Origin: JANNYA01 sp031422315
GTDB taxonomy: Bacteria > Pseudomonadota > Gammaproteobacteria > Xanthomonadales > SZUA-5
NCBI GenBank assembly: GCA_031422315.1
Contig: JANOQN010000056.1
Location: forward strand, 1 to 64,000
Length of the DNA stretch: 64,000 nt
Direction of reading: 5' to 3'
Below the pieces are notes generated by a model. The model worked only from the letters and a program-made list of their open reading frames with translations, made no database searches and was not told where the DNA came from. Made by a program: the position numbers and the translations under genes. Shown here piece after piece: positions 43,172-50,080 of the stretch (position 1 is the first letter of the stretch; each line of letters begins with the position of its first letter).

Positions 43172-43349
43172 TATCGTCATTCCCGCGCAGGCGGGAACCC
43201 AGGCTCACCGAACTTCAGTGTGCTGGGTAGTGTAAAAATGCGCATGTTTTGGTGCTTTTAAAGCTGGAATAAATTTTTGACACCCCCGCTTTCGCGGGGA
43301 TGACGAGGTGGGGTTCAAGCTGCCAGCAAAATCGACTGTTCGTTCATCC
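43172..43349. repeat. REP-like composite element, copy B
   Basis: It repeats copy A along its whole length in the same orientation: left REP (43172-43200) with CCAGGCTCACCGAACTTCAG, the middle ATGTTTTGGTGC and TTTTTGACACC, and the right inverted REP at 43283-43307. It ends within the last codons of coaBC (stop at 43344-43346). The hairpins probably act as a transcription end or mRNA stabiliser for coaBC. Confidence 0.8.
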
Positions 43350-44576
43350 ACTCAAATCACCCTGCGCAACTTCCACCAGCTTTAAAAGCACCGCGCGTGC
43401 CAGCTTAAGTTTATCGTCGCGTGGAAAATGTACTTGCAGCTGACCTGGGCCAAGCAGCCACAGCTCGTTATCCGGCGTTTCCATACCTAGGCCCGCGCCC
43501 ACTTGATTCGCCAAAATGAAGTCCAATTGCTTGCGAACGCGTTTTTGCTCGGCTTGTGCCAGCACATCTTGAGTTTCAGCGGCGAACCCAACTAACAACA
43601 GCGGATTATCGGTAGATCGCGGAAATTCAGCGCGTTTTTGCGCCAATTCGCCGATGATGTCGGGGTTTTTGACTAGGGTAAAGCTTAAATTCGTCTCGGT
43701 TTTTTTGATTTTCTGCGGCGCTATCGCGCTAGCGCGGTAATCCGCTACCGCAGCGGCAGCGATGATCCAGTCCGCTGCTATCAGTGCAGGCTGCATGGCG
43801 CTTTGCATCTCGATTGCGGAGTCGACGTCAATTCGGCGCACGCCTTTGGGGGTTTCAAGCGAGACTGGGCCGGCCACCAATGTTACGTTCGCGCCGAGTT
43901 CCTCTGCCGCGCTCGCCAATGCAAAGCCCATTTTCCCGGAGCTTAAATTGCTGATAAAGCGCACCGGATCAAGCGCTTCACGGGTAGGTCCGGCGGTGAT
44001 CCAGATGTTTTTACCTGCGAGCGGCCTTGGCTTAATAGTGAATGCATTTTGCACCGCATTAACGATTTCCAACACTTCGGCCATGCGCCCAAAACCGACG
44101 TCACCGCAGGCTTGATCGCCCGAATTTGGCCCAATTTGCAGCGCACCGCGCGTGTTTAGTAGCGCTAAATTGCCCTGAGTAGCCGAGTGCGCCCACATTT
44201 GCTGATTCATCGCCGGTGCGATCACGAGCTTTGCCGAGCTCGCCAAACACAGCGTGGTAAGCAGATCACCAGCCAAGCCGTGTGCCAATTTCGCCAGCAA
44301 ATCCGCGCTAGCCGGCGCGATCAGCAACACCTCAGCCCAGCGCGCCAGCTCAATATGGCTCATGGCCGCTTCGGCGGATTCGTCCCACAAACTTTGACGC
44401 ACCGGCCTGCCACTAAGCGCTTGCAAGCTGGTCGCAGTCACGAAATGGGCCGCGTTTTCGGTCATTACAACTTGAACTTCTGCGCCGTTTTCGCGCAAGC
44501 GCCGTACTAAATCGCAGCACTTGTAAGCCGCGATGCCACCGCTAATCCCTAACAGAATGCGTTTACCGACTAGCAT
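43344..44576 (-). CDS. coaBC: Bifunctional phosphopantothenoylcysteine decarboxylase/synthetase
   Basis: A protein of 410 residues. The N-terminal CoaC flavoprotein domain (1-180) has GISGGIAAYKCCDLVRRL, the catalytic His region near HIELARWA and the conserved PAMNQQMW. The C-terminal CoaB domain starts near ITAGPTREALDPVRFISN and has the Lys in KIKKTETNLSFTLVKNPDI. It makes 4'-phosphopantetheine from phosphopantothenate and cysteine for CoA. It overlaps parB by one base (TAATG), so the two are translationally coupled. Confidence 0.96.
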   Translation of the reverse strand: MLVGKRILLGISGGIAAYKCCDLVRRLRENGAEVQVVMTENAAHFVTATSLQALSGRPVRQSLWDESAEAAMSHIELARWAEVLLIAPASADLLAKLAHGLAGDLLTTLCLASSAKLVIAPAMNQQMWAHSATQGNLALLNTRGALQIGPNSGDQACGDVGFGRMAEVLEIVNAVQNAFTIKPRPLAGKNIWITAGPTREALDPVRFISNLSSGKMGFALASAAEELGANVTLVAGPVSLETPKGVRRIDVDSAIEMQSAMQPALIAADWIIAAAAVADYRASAIAPQKIKKTETNLSFTLVKNPDIIGELAQKRAEFPRSTDNPLLLVGFAAETQDVLAQAEQKRVRKQLDFILANQVGAGLGMETPDNELWLLGPGQLQVHFPRDDKLKLARAVLLKLVEVAQGDLSG

Positions 44577-45433
44577 TAGCGAATGCGCGCCAAAATGCCA
44601 TCCAGCTCGTCCAAGCTGCTGTAGCGCACGATCAGCTTGCCTTTGCCGCGCGCGTGCTCAATGGCAACCGCAGCGCCGAGTTTTTCTGACAAGCTGCGCG
44701 CTAACGCATCAATATTGGCGTCCTTTTTCGGCGCAGTTTTGATCGCAGCGGGTGGTTTTAGCGCCTCACGCACTTGCGCTTCAATTTCCCGCACAGTCCA
44801 CTGCTTGGCAACCGCTTCTTTCGCTAGCAGCAGCTGTTTGCCGGGCTCTAGGCTCAACAATGCGCGTGCGTGGCCCATTTCAATGGCGCCTTCATCAAGC
44901 AATTGCCGCACGCCCGGTGCTAATTCCAGCAAACGCAGCAAATTGCTAACTGCCACGCGTGAGCGCCCAACCGCATCGGCCGCACTTTGATGCGTTAGAT
45001 CGTACTCATCGATCAAGCGCTTTAATGCCTGCGCTTCTTCTACCGGGCTTAAATCTTCGCGCTGGATGTTTTCAATCAACGCAATCGCCACCGCTGCTTG
45101 ATCAGACACATTGCGAATCACCGCCGGAATATGCCGCAGTTCCGCCAATTGCGCCGCGCGCCAGCGGCGCTCTCCGGCAATCAGCTCGAACCGGCCATTT
45201 TCAATACTGCGCACCACAATCGGCTGCACCAAGCCTTGCGCTTTAATCGATGCGGCCAGTTCCGCCAGCTTATCTTGCGCAAAATGCGTGCGCGGCTGCG
45301 ATTTGCCAGGTTGGATCAGCTCAATCGCAATCTCACTGGTTCCAGATTGGCGGTCCGCTTCGGTTTGCGCGCTGGCCAGTGCATCGCCCAGTAAGGCATC
45401 TAGACCGCGTCCTAATCCACGTTTTTTAGTCAT
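44576..45433 (-). CDS. parB: Chromosome partitioning protein ParB
   Basis: A protein of 285 residues. The N-terminal segment KKRGLGRGLDALLGD is typical of chromosomal ParB and binds ParA. The CTP-binding region has the motifs GERRWRAAQLA and ENIQREDLSPVEEA; the helix-turn-helix that recognises parS lies near THQSAADAVGRSRVAVSNLLRL. The C-terminal dimerisation domain follows. No parS site (TGTTTCACGTGAAACA type) was found in the window by eye. It is 63 bases downstream of parA. Confidence 0.95.
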   Translation of the reverse strand: MTKKRGLGRGLDALLGDALASAQTEADRQSGTSEIAIELIQPGKSQPRTHFAQDKLAELAASIKAQGLVQPIVVRSIENGRFELIAGERRWRAAQLAELRHIPAVIRNVSDQAAVAIALIENIQREDLSPVEEAQALKRLIDEYDLTHQSAADAVGRSRVAVSNLLRLLELAPGVRQLLDEGAIEMGHARALLSLEPGKQLLLAKEAVAKQWTVREIEAQVREALKPPAAIKTAPKKDANIDALARSLSEKLGAAVAIEHARGKGKLIVRYSSLDELDGILARIR

Positions 45434-45496
45434 GTTGTTCTCTTGATTCTTAGAATTGGCTCAGCTTGGGTGCGCAAAAAGTGCCCATTGATAGGC

Positions 45497-46303
45497 TCAC
45501 TCGCTGCGCGCTTTAGCACGCGTCTTCGCGGCAGGCTTAGCGGGCGGTTTGCGCGCTACTAACTCTTCCGCAAGCGCTAAATAAGCCGCGGCCCCGCGTG
45601 AGCTTTTATCGTATTGAATAATCGGCTGTCCATGGCTGGGTGCTTCAGCCAAACGCACATTTCTGGGCACCACGGCGCGAAATACTTTATCGCCAAAATG
45701 TTTTTCCAGTTGATTGGATACGTCAGAGCCCAAATTATTGCGCGGATCAAACATCGTGCGCAGTAGACCCTCTAACTGCAAATTCGCATTCACTGTGGCG
45801 CGCACGGCTTTGATGGTGTCGAGCAGCTGGGTTAAGCCATCGAGCGCATAAAATTCGCACTGGATCGGAATGAGCACCGAATCCGCCGCCGCCAAGGCGT
45901 TGAGCGTCAGCACGCCGAGCGAGGGCGGGCAGTCGATCAGCACGTAGTCAAAATCGGCGCGCACCGCTTCAAGCTGGCGTTTGAGGCGAATTTCCCGGCC
46001 GGGCTGAGGCATTAGCTGCACTTCGGCGGCGGTTAAATCGCCATTGCCGGGTAGCAATTTGTAGCCATGCGGCAAGTCAATCAGCGCATCGATGAGCTTT
46101 ACTTCATCCAGCAGCACTTCGCAGCCGTTTGGCTTAATCGTGCGCTTATCGACGCCCGAGCCCATGGTCGCGTGCCCCTGCGGGTCAAAATCAATCAGCA
46201 AAACGCGCTGATTAATAGAGGCTAGTGCGGAAGCAAGGTTTACGCAGGTCGTGGTTTTCCCGACGCCGCCTTTTTGGTTGGTAATTGCGATCACTTTTGT
46301 CAT
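45497..46303 (-). CDS. parA: Chromosome partitioning ATPase ParA
   Basis: A protein of 268 residues. The deviant Walker A KGGVGKTTT (residues 10-18), the A' segment LLIDFDPQGHAT and the Walker B YVLIDCPPSLG show a ParA/Soj ATPase without the N-terminal DNA-binding domain of plasmid P1-type ParA. The C-terminal KPAAKTRAKARSE tail is basic. ParA binds DNA non-specifically and moves ParB-parS complexes. Its promoter must lie in the 186 bases shared with the divergent ntrX-type gene. Confidence 0.95.
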   Translation of the reverse strand: MTKVIAITNQKGGVGKTTTCVNLASALASINQRVLLIDFDPQGHATMGSGVDKRTIKPNGCEVLLDEVKLIDALIDLPHGYKLLPGNGDLTAAEVQLMPQPGREIRLKRQLEAVRADFDYVLIDCPPSLGVLTLNALAAADSVLIPIQCEFYALDGLTQLLDTIKAVRATVNANLQLEGLLRTMFDPRNNLGSDVSNQLEKHFGDKVFRAVVPRNVRLAEAPSHGQPIIQYDKSSRGAAAYLALAEELVARKPPAKPAAKTRAKARSE

Positions 46304-46489
46304 CCGGCAAGCTTAACGCGGCGCGCACTGATTTGGGACGTCACTCAGCGCGTTTTTAACGGCCGCAGACATCGAAACTTCCAACAGCAAACGAATTTTC
46401 GGCACATTTGCGCCCATTTGCGACACAAAGTGCGCCCCTTGACCTCGATAGGGGTTAGCATCGGGCTGGAATTTTTTCTAAGAATTGCT

Positions 46490-47860
46490 ATGGCAAAACA
46501 CATTCTAGTGGTAGACGACGAGCCCGCAATTCGCGAGCTTGTGGCTGATATTTTGCAAGACGAAGGCTATAAAGTTCGCGTCGCAGAAAATGCCGCCGCC
46601 GCCAAGCAATCGCTTCGGCAACAGCGCGCCGACGTGATTTTGCTGGACGTTTGGATGCCGGATATGGACGGTATCAGCCTGTTGAAAGAATGGAGCGTCG
46701 CGGGTGATTTAGATGCGCCAGTAATCATGATGAGCGGCCACGGCACGGTCGAAACTGCGGTTGAAGCAACCAGGCTAGGCGCTTATGATTTTATCGAAAA
46801 GCCGATTTCCTTAGCCAAGCTGCTGATTACCATTGAACGCGCGGTCGAAGCTTATGCGCTCAAGCAAGAAAATCAGCGGCTTAGGCCCAAAGCAGAACCG
46901 AGCATTGAGCCCAAAGGCGCCAGCAAAGCCATGCAGGAGTTGCGTGCGCGCGCCGACAAAGTCGCGGCGCACGATGCTTGGGTGTTGATCGAAGGCGAAG
47001 CCGGCACTGGAAAGGCTCAATTAGCGCGCTACTTACACAGCAAAAGCCAGCGCGCCGATGCGCCGTTTGTGGTGGTAACGCCAGGCAGCATTGGCCGTGA
47101 AACCGCCGCGCGCGAGCTGTTTGGCAGCGAAGAGGGCGAGCTGCGCTATGGTTTGATTGAGCGCGCGCAGGGTGGCACGCTGTTTTTAGACGAAGTTGCC
47201 GAATTGGACAGCGAATTGCAGCTCAAGCTGGTCGGCGTGCTCAGCCAGCGCGCTATCACCCGCATTGGTGGGCAGGCACCAGTGGCATTAGATGTGCGCG
47301 TGATGGCAGCGAGTTCAAAGCCGCTGGAACTTGAAGTGCGCCAGCGCCGCTTTCGCGAAGATTTGTATTACGCCTTGAACGTGGTGCCGCTGCGCACGGT
47401 GCCGCTAAAGGATCGTCCAGAAGATATTCCCGAGTTAGCGAGAAGTTTGGCGGAAGCGCTGGCGGCTGAAGAAGGCTTGCCATATCGCAAGCTGACAGTT
47501 GCCGCGCTGAATCGCTTGCGCCAGCACAGCTGGTCAGGCAATTTACGCGAGCTTAAAAATTTGCTGCAGCGGCTTTTAATTATGGGCGAAGGCTCAGAAA
47601 TTGAGCACAGCGAAGTCGAGCATGCGCTATCGCCGTTTATTGCAGAGAAGCCAAGCGGCGTGAATGAGCTAGCCATTGATTTAACTCAGCCACTGCGCGA
47701 AGCGCGTGAACAGTTCGAGCGCGCGTATTTGCTATATCACCTTAAACTTGCAGGCGGCAGCGTAGGCAAATTAGCGCGCATTGTTGATGTTGAGCGCACG
47801 CACCTTTATCGAAAATTGCGCAGCTTGGGCGTAGAGTTAAAAGAATCTGAGCCGAATTAA
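46490..47860 (+). CDS. ntrX: NtrX-like response regulator lacking GAFTGA
   Basis: A protein of 456 residues from the ATG at 46490. A receiver domain (1-120) has D53 in LLDVWMPDMDG and K104 in FIEKPIS. The AAA+ domain follows with Walker A EGEAGTGKAQLA and Walker B GGTLFLDEVAEL, the arginine region RFREDLYYALNVV and a C-terminal Fis-type helix-turn-helix (GKLARIVDVERTHLYRKL). Where sigma-54 activators have the GAFTGA loop, this protein reads ELFGSEEGELRYGLIE, so the loop is missing. It probably regulates DNA directly rather than by activating sigma-54. No NtrY-type kinase is beside it. Confidence 0.85.
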   Translation: MAKHILVVDDEPAIRELVADILQDEGYKVRVAENAAAAKQSLRQQRADVILLDVWMPDMDGISLLKEWSVAGDLDAPVIMMSGHGTVETAVEATRLGAYDFIEKPISLAKLLITIERAVEAYALKQENQRLRPKAEPSIEPKGASKAMQELRARADKVAAHDAWVLIEGEAGTGKAQLARYLHSKSQRADAPFVVVTPGSIGRETAARELFGSEEGELRYGLIERAQGGTLFLDEVAELDSELQLKLVGVLSQRAITRIGGQAPVALDVRVMAASSKPLELEVRQRRFREDLYYALNVVPLRTVPLKDRPEDIPELARSLAEALAAEEGLPYRKLTVAALNRLRQHSWSGNLRELKNLLQRLLIMGEGSEIEHSEVEHALSPFIAEKPSGVNELAIDLTQPLREAREQFERAYLLYHLKLAGGSVGKLARIVDVERTHLYRKLRSLGVELKESEPN

Positions 47861-47885
47861 AAGTTACTTGATCAGCATCAATCCT

Positions 47886-47921
47886 CGTCGTCATTCCCGC
47901 GAAGGCGGGAACCCAGGCTCC
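47886..47921. repeat. Single REP-like unit after ntrX
   Basis: TCGTCATTCCCGCGAAGGCGGGAACCCAGGCT-type unit, nearly identical to the left REPs at 42926 and 43172. The 6-bp GC stem CCCGC..GCGGG lies 36 bases downstream of the ntrX stop and may help end that transcript. No inverted partner unit is seen within 150 bases. Confidence 0.85.
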
Positions 47922-48041
47922 GCAAACGTTCTGTGTACATTGACGAATGATATGGGGTTTGAGAAATTGTTTACTGAGGACTGACACTGATCAAAAACGT
48001 TTATTTGGTCATCTCGAAATAATCTATTTGGAACCATCACC

Positions 48042-48737
48042 TTGATCGAAAACGCTGAATTAAAACTGTGCCAAGCGCTTGTTAACACGCTAAAACCGCT
48101 GCAAGAAAAAGTCGTTTATTTGGGCGGCTGCGCGTGCGCACTGCTGGCAACCGATGCAGAAATTGGTCGTGTGCCGCCTAATTCACTCGATTTAATCGTC
48201 AATACCGAAAACGATCTGGCATTGAGTTCACTCGGAATTGAGTTAAGGCAAGCCGGGCTGATGGAAGTCATGCTCGATAACGCACGTGAAAATGCCAGGG
48301 GCCGTTGGATTTTCGGGCCGCTTGAACTCAACGTGTTGAACGTCAATAAGCAGTTCCACGCCTTCGAATCCAGGTTCACCCAAGAAGCGTTTCAAAACCC
48401 ACGTCGCTATCCGCTTGATGGTGAAAAACTTAAGCTAATCAATCCGGCGTTTTTTCTAGCCATTAAGATTGAGGCGTTCCAAGCGCTCGGGCTTAATAAC
48501 TATGTCAAAAACAGCGATTTAGACGACTTGATTTATGTCATCGCAGCGCGGCCGGAATTGCCATTTGATTTAAAACTTGCGACTGCGCCAGTGAAAGTAT
48601 TTGTTATTCGCGCACTCGCAGAATTAAAATCGAAAAGTGAATTTCAAGCGGCAGCCAAACGCGTGCTGGTAAGCGATTCGAACATCAGCACATTTCAACA
48701 GCGTTTGGCCGATTTATTGAAGGTGGATCGGAAATAG
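48042..48737 (+). CDS. Nucleotidyltransferase-superfamily-like protein
   Basis: A protein of 231 residues starting at TTG (48042), with TTTGGAACC a little upstream. VVYLGGCACALLA looks like the GG motif of the minimal nucleotidyltransferase fold, and NSLDLIVNTEND holds the acidic pair region, though the usual D-x-D is imperfect (LDLIV). The segment FLAIKIEAFQAL followed by SDLDDLIYVI is the helix pattern seen in AbiEii- and DUF6036-like proteins. Function is not known; such proteins occur as toxins or accessory genes. It is more AT-rich than its neighbours, follows a REP unit and has no partner antitoxin in view. Confidence 0.55.
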   Translation: MIENAELKLCQALVNTLKPLQEKVVYLGGCACALLATDAEIGRVPPNSLDLIVNTENDLALSSLGIELRQAGLMEVMLDNARENARGRWIFGPLELNVLNVNKQFHAFESRFTQEAFQNPRRYPLDGEKLKLINPAFFLAIKIEAFQALGLNNYVKNSDLDDLIYVIAARPELPFDLKLATAPVKVFVIRALAELKSKSEFQAAAKRVLVSDSNISTFQQRLADLLKVDRK

Positions 48738-48763
48738 CCGGCTGCAATTTGAATTGCGCCGCG

Positions 48764-49474
48764 TTACTCGCCATCTGTTACCAAACTGCGCCGTTTTCTG
48801 GCGATCAAGTTCAAGCATTCAACGATGGCTGAAAACGCCATTGCAGTGTAAAGATAGCCCTTTGGAATTTCGATATCAAAACCGCCGAGCACTAAAACCG
48901 CTCCGACCAACAACAAAAATGCCAATGCGAGCATCTTGATCGTTGGGTTTTCTTCGATGATGCGGGCTACAAATTCGCTGGCGAGCAGCATGACCGCAAC
49001 GGCGCACAAAATCGCAATCACCATTACCGGCACATTCTTGACCAAGCCAATCGCGGTGATCACGCTATCCAGTGAAAACACAATATCTATGACCGCAATT
49101 TGAGCGATCGCGCTGCCAAAAGTGGTGGCCGCTTTGCCGCCCGCTTGTTCGCTGACGCCCTTGATTTCGTTGTTGATTTCCATCGCGGCTTTAACCAGCA
49201 AAAATAAACCGCCTAAAATCAAAATTAAATCGCGAATTGAAAAATGCCAGAAAATATCTTCAGTTTTTCTAGCAAACCACGCCAGCGAAAGCAGCAAAAG
49301 TATGCGCGTAATGCAAGCTAGCGCAATACCGTATTTCCGCGCAATTGGGCGCTGCGCCTCAGGTAGTCTTGCCGTAACAATCGCTAAAAAAACCAGGTTA
49401 TCGATGCCCAGTACAATTTCTAACGTCGCTAGGGTAATAAGTGGAATAATCCACTCGGTTAACATTAAATCCAT
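48764..49474 (-). CDS. TerC family integral membrane protein
   Basis: A protein of 236 residues with about seven helices. The signature segments EIVLGIDNLVFLAIVTARL and IDIVFSLDSVITAIGL carry the membrane aspartates that define TerC/YgdQ-type proteins, which are linked to metal (Mn) export or tellurite resistance. It is 19 bases downstream of dgkA on the same strand. No manganese riboswitch of the yybP-ykoY type was recognised upstream. Confidence 0.92.
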   Translation of the reverse strand: MDLMLTEWIIPLITLATLEIVLGIDNLVFLAIVTARLPEAQRPIARKYGIALACITRILLLLSLAWFARKTEDIFWHFSIRDLILILGGLFLLVKAAMEINNEIKGVSEQAGGKAATTFGSAIAQIAVIDIVFSLDSVITAIGLVKNVPVMVIAILCAVAVMLLASEFVARIIEENPTIKMLALAFLLLVGAVLVLGGFDIEIPKGYLYTAMAFSAIVECLNLIARKRRSLVTDGE

Positions 49475-49493
49475 TATTGAATATTTCCTTGAA

Positions 49494-49862
49494 TCAAAGA
49501 CGGGCTAAAAAAATACTCAGCCAAGTTAATGCGCAGATAAGCATACAAATAAACACCGCAGCAGAGCCCATATCCTTGGCGCGCCCGGCTAAGGAATGCT
49601 GCTCAGGTGTGGTTTTATCAACGATCGCTTCTAGCCCGCCATTCATTAGCTCCATCGCGGGCACCAGCAAAACCGTGCCCGAAAGCAGCGCTCTCTCAAC
49701 GCCGTTAGCGCCGAAAATCAGCGCGATAGGCACCAAAACTGCAGCAAGCTGCGCTTCTAGCCGAAACGAAGCTTCGTGAATCCAGGCGGCTTTCAAGCCC
49801 TGCCAAGAATAGCCCAGCGCCTTGATAATTTGCCGCAGGCCGCGCCGCTCAGTGCTGGCCAT
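49494..49862 (-). CDS. dgkA: Diacylglycerol kinase
   Basis: A protein of 122 residues with three membrane helices, the normal DgkA layout. The N-terminal amphipathic helix holds GLKAAWIHEASFRLE, with the Glu of the active site, and the second part has ELMNGGLEAIVDKTTPEQHS and KDMGSAAV. It phosphorylates diacylglycerol at the inner membrane to recycle lipid from envelope synthesis. The family text LNSAIEAVVD here reads MNGGLEAIVD, a modest change. It probably forms a two-gene operon with terC. Confidence 0.94.
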   Translation of the reverse strand: MASTERRGLRQIIKALGYSWQGLKAAWIHEASFRLEAQLAAVLVPIALIFGANGVERALLSGTVLLVPAMELMNGGLEAIVDKTTPEQHSLAGRAKDMGSAAVFICMLICALTWLSIFLARL

Positions 49863-49980
49863 AATTTCGCTTGCGGGTATCGAGCAGCGCTCGGTCGTAA
49901 AAGTGAGTCAAAGTAAAGCCGCAGCAAAATAAACCCGGATTATTACACAGCGCGAGTGCGGGCCGTTGCCCCAAAAAAGT

Positions 49981-50014
49981 CATCCATGAAAACCGAAGCT
50001 CGATCGCTCCGTTT
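49981..50014. repeat. Degenerate upstream copy of the 50.0-kb terminator
   Basis: CATCCATGAAAACCGAAGCT followed by CGATCGCTCCGTTT repeats the segment at 50020-50054 (CATCCATGTAAAAACGGAGC then CCGAAGGCTCCGTTT) in the same orientation, with base changes that break most of the stem. It looks like a decayed tandem duplicate of the terminator. Confidence 0.65.
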
Positions 50015-50019
50015 CAGAT

Positions 50020-50054
50020 CATCCATGTAAAAACGGAGCCCGAAGGCTCCGTTT
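50020..50054 (-). terminator. Strong terminator with TTCG loop (minus strand)
   Basis: A perfect 10-bp stem (AAACGGAGCC/GGCTCCGTTT, 50031-50054) with a TTCG loop on the minus strand is followed by TTTTTAC. It lies 27 bases after the stop of the 828-residue secreted protein gene and ends its transcript. On the plus strand the loop is CGAA and there is no gene ending nearby. Confidence 0.85.
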
Positions 50055-50080
50055 ACTATTCAATCGCTTAACGCATTCGC

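Noticed and set aside
42858..43349. Possible CRISPR array, because of regular short repeats
   Set aside because: Units are joined without unique spacers of constant length, the motif is REP-like, and no cas genes are present.
46274..46489. Extension of the ntrX-like gene upstream of 46490
   Set aside because: The added 72 residues overlap the parA start and have no domain character; the receiver domain starts exactly at MAKHILVVDDE.
47742..47987. Minus-strand open frame containing WVPAFAGMT
   Set aside because: WVPAFAGMT is the typical spurious translation of a REP hairpin; the frame also covers the ntrX end.
48764..49862. A manganese riboswitch (yybP-ykoY) before terC
   Set aside because: dgkA lies directly upstream with a 19-base gap, leaving no room for the leader.
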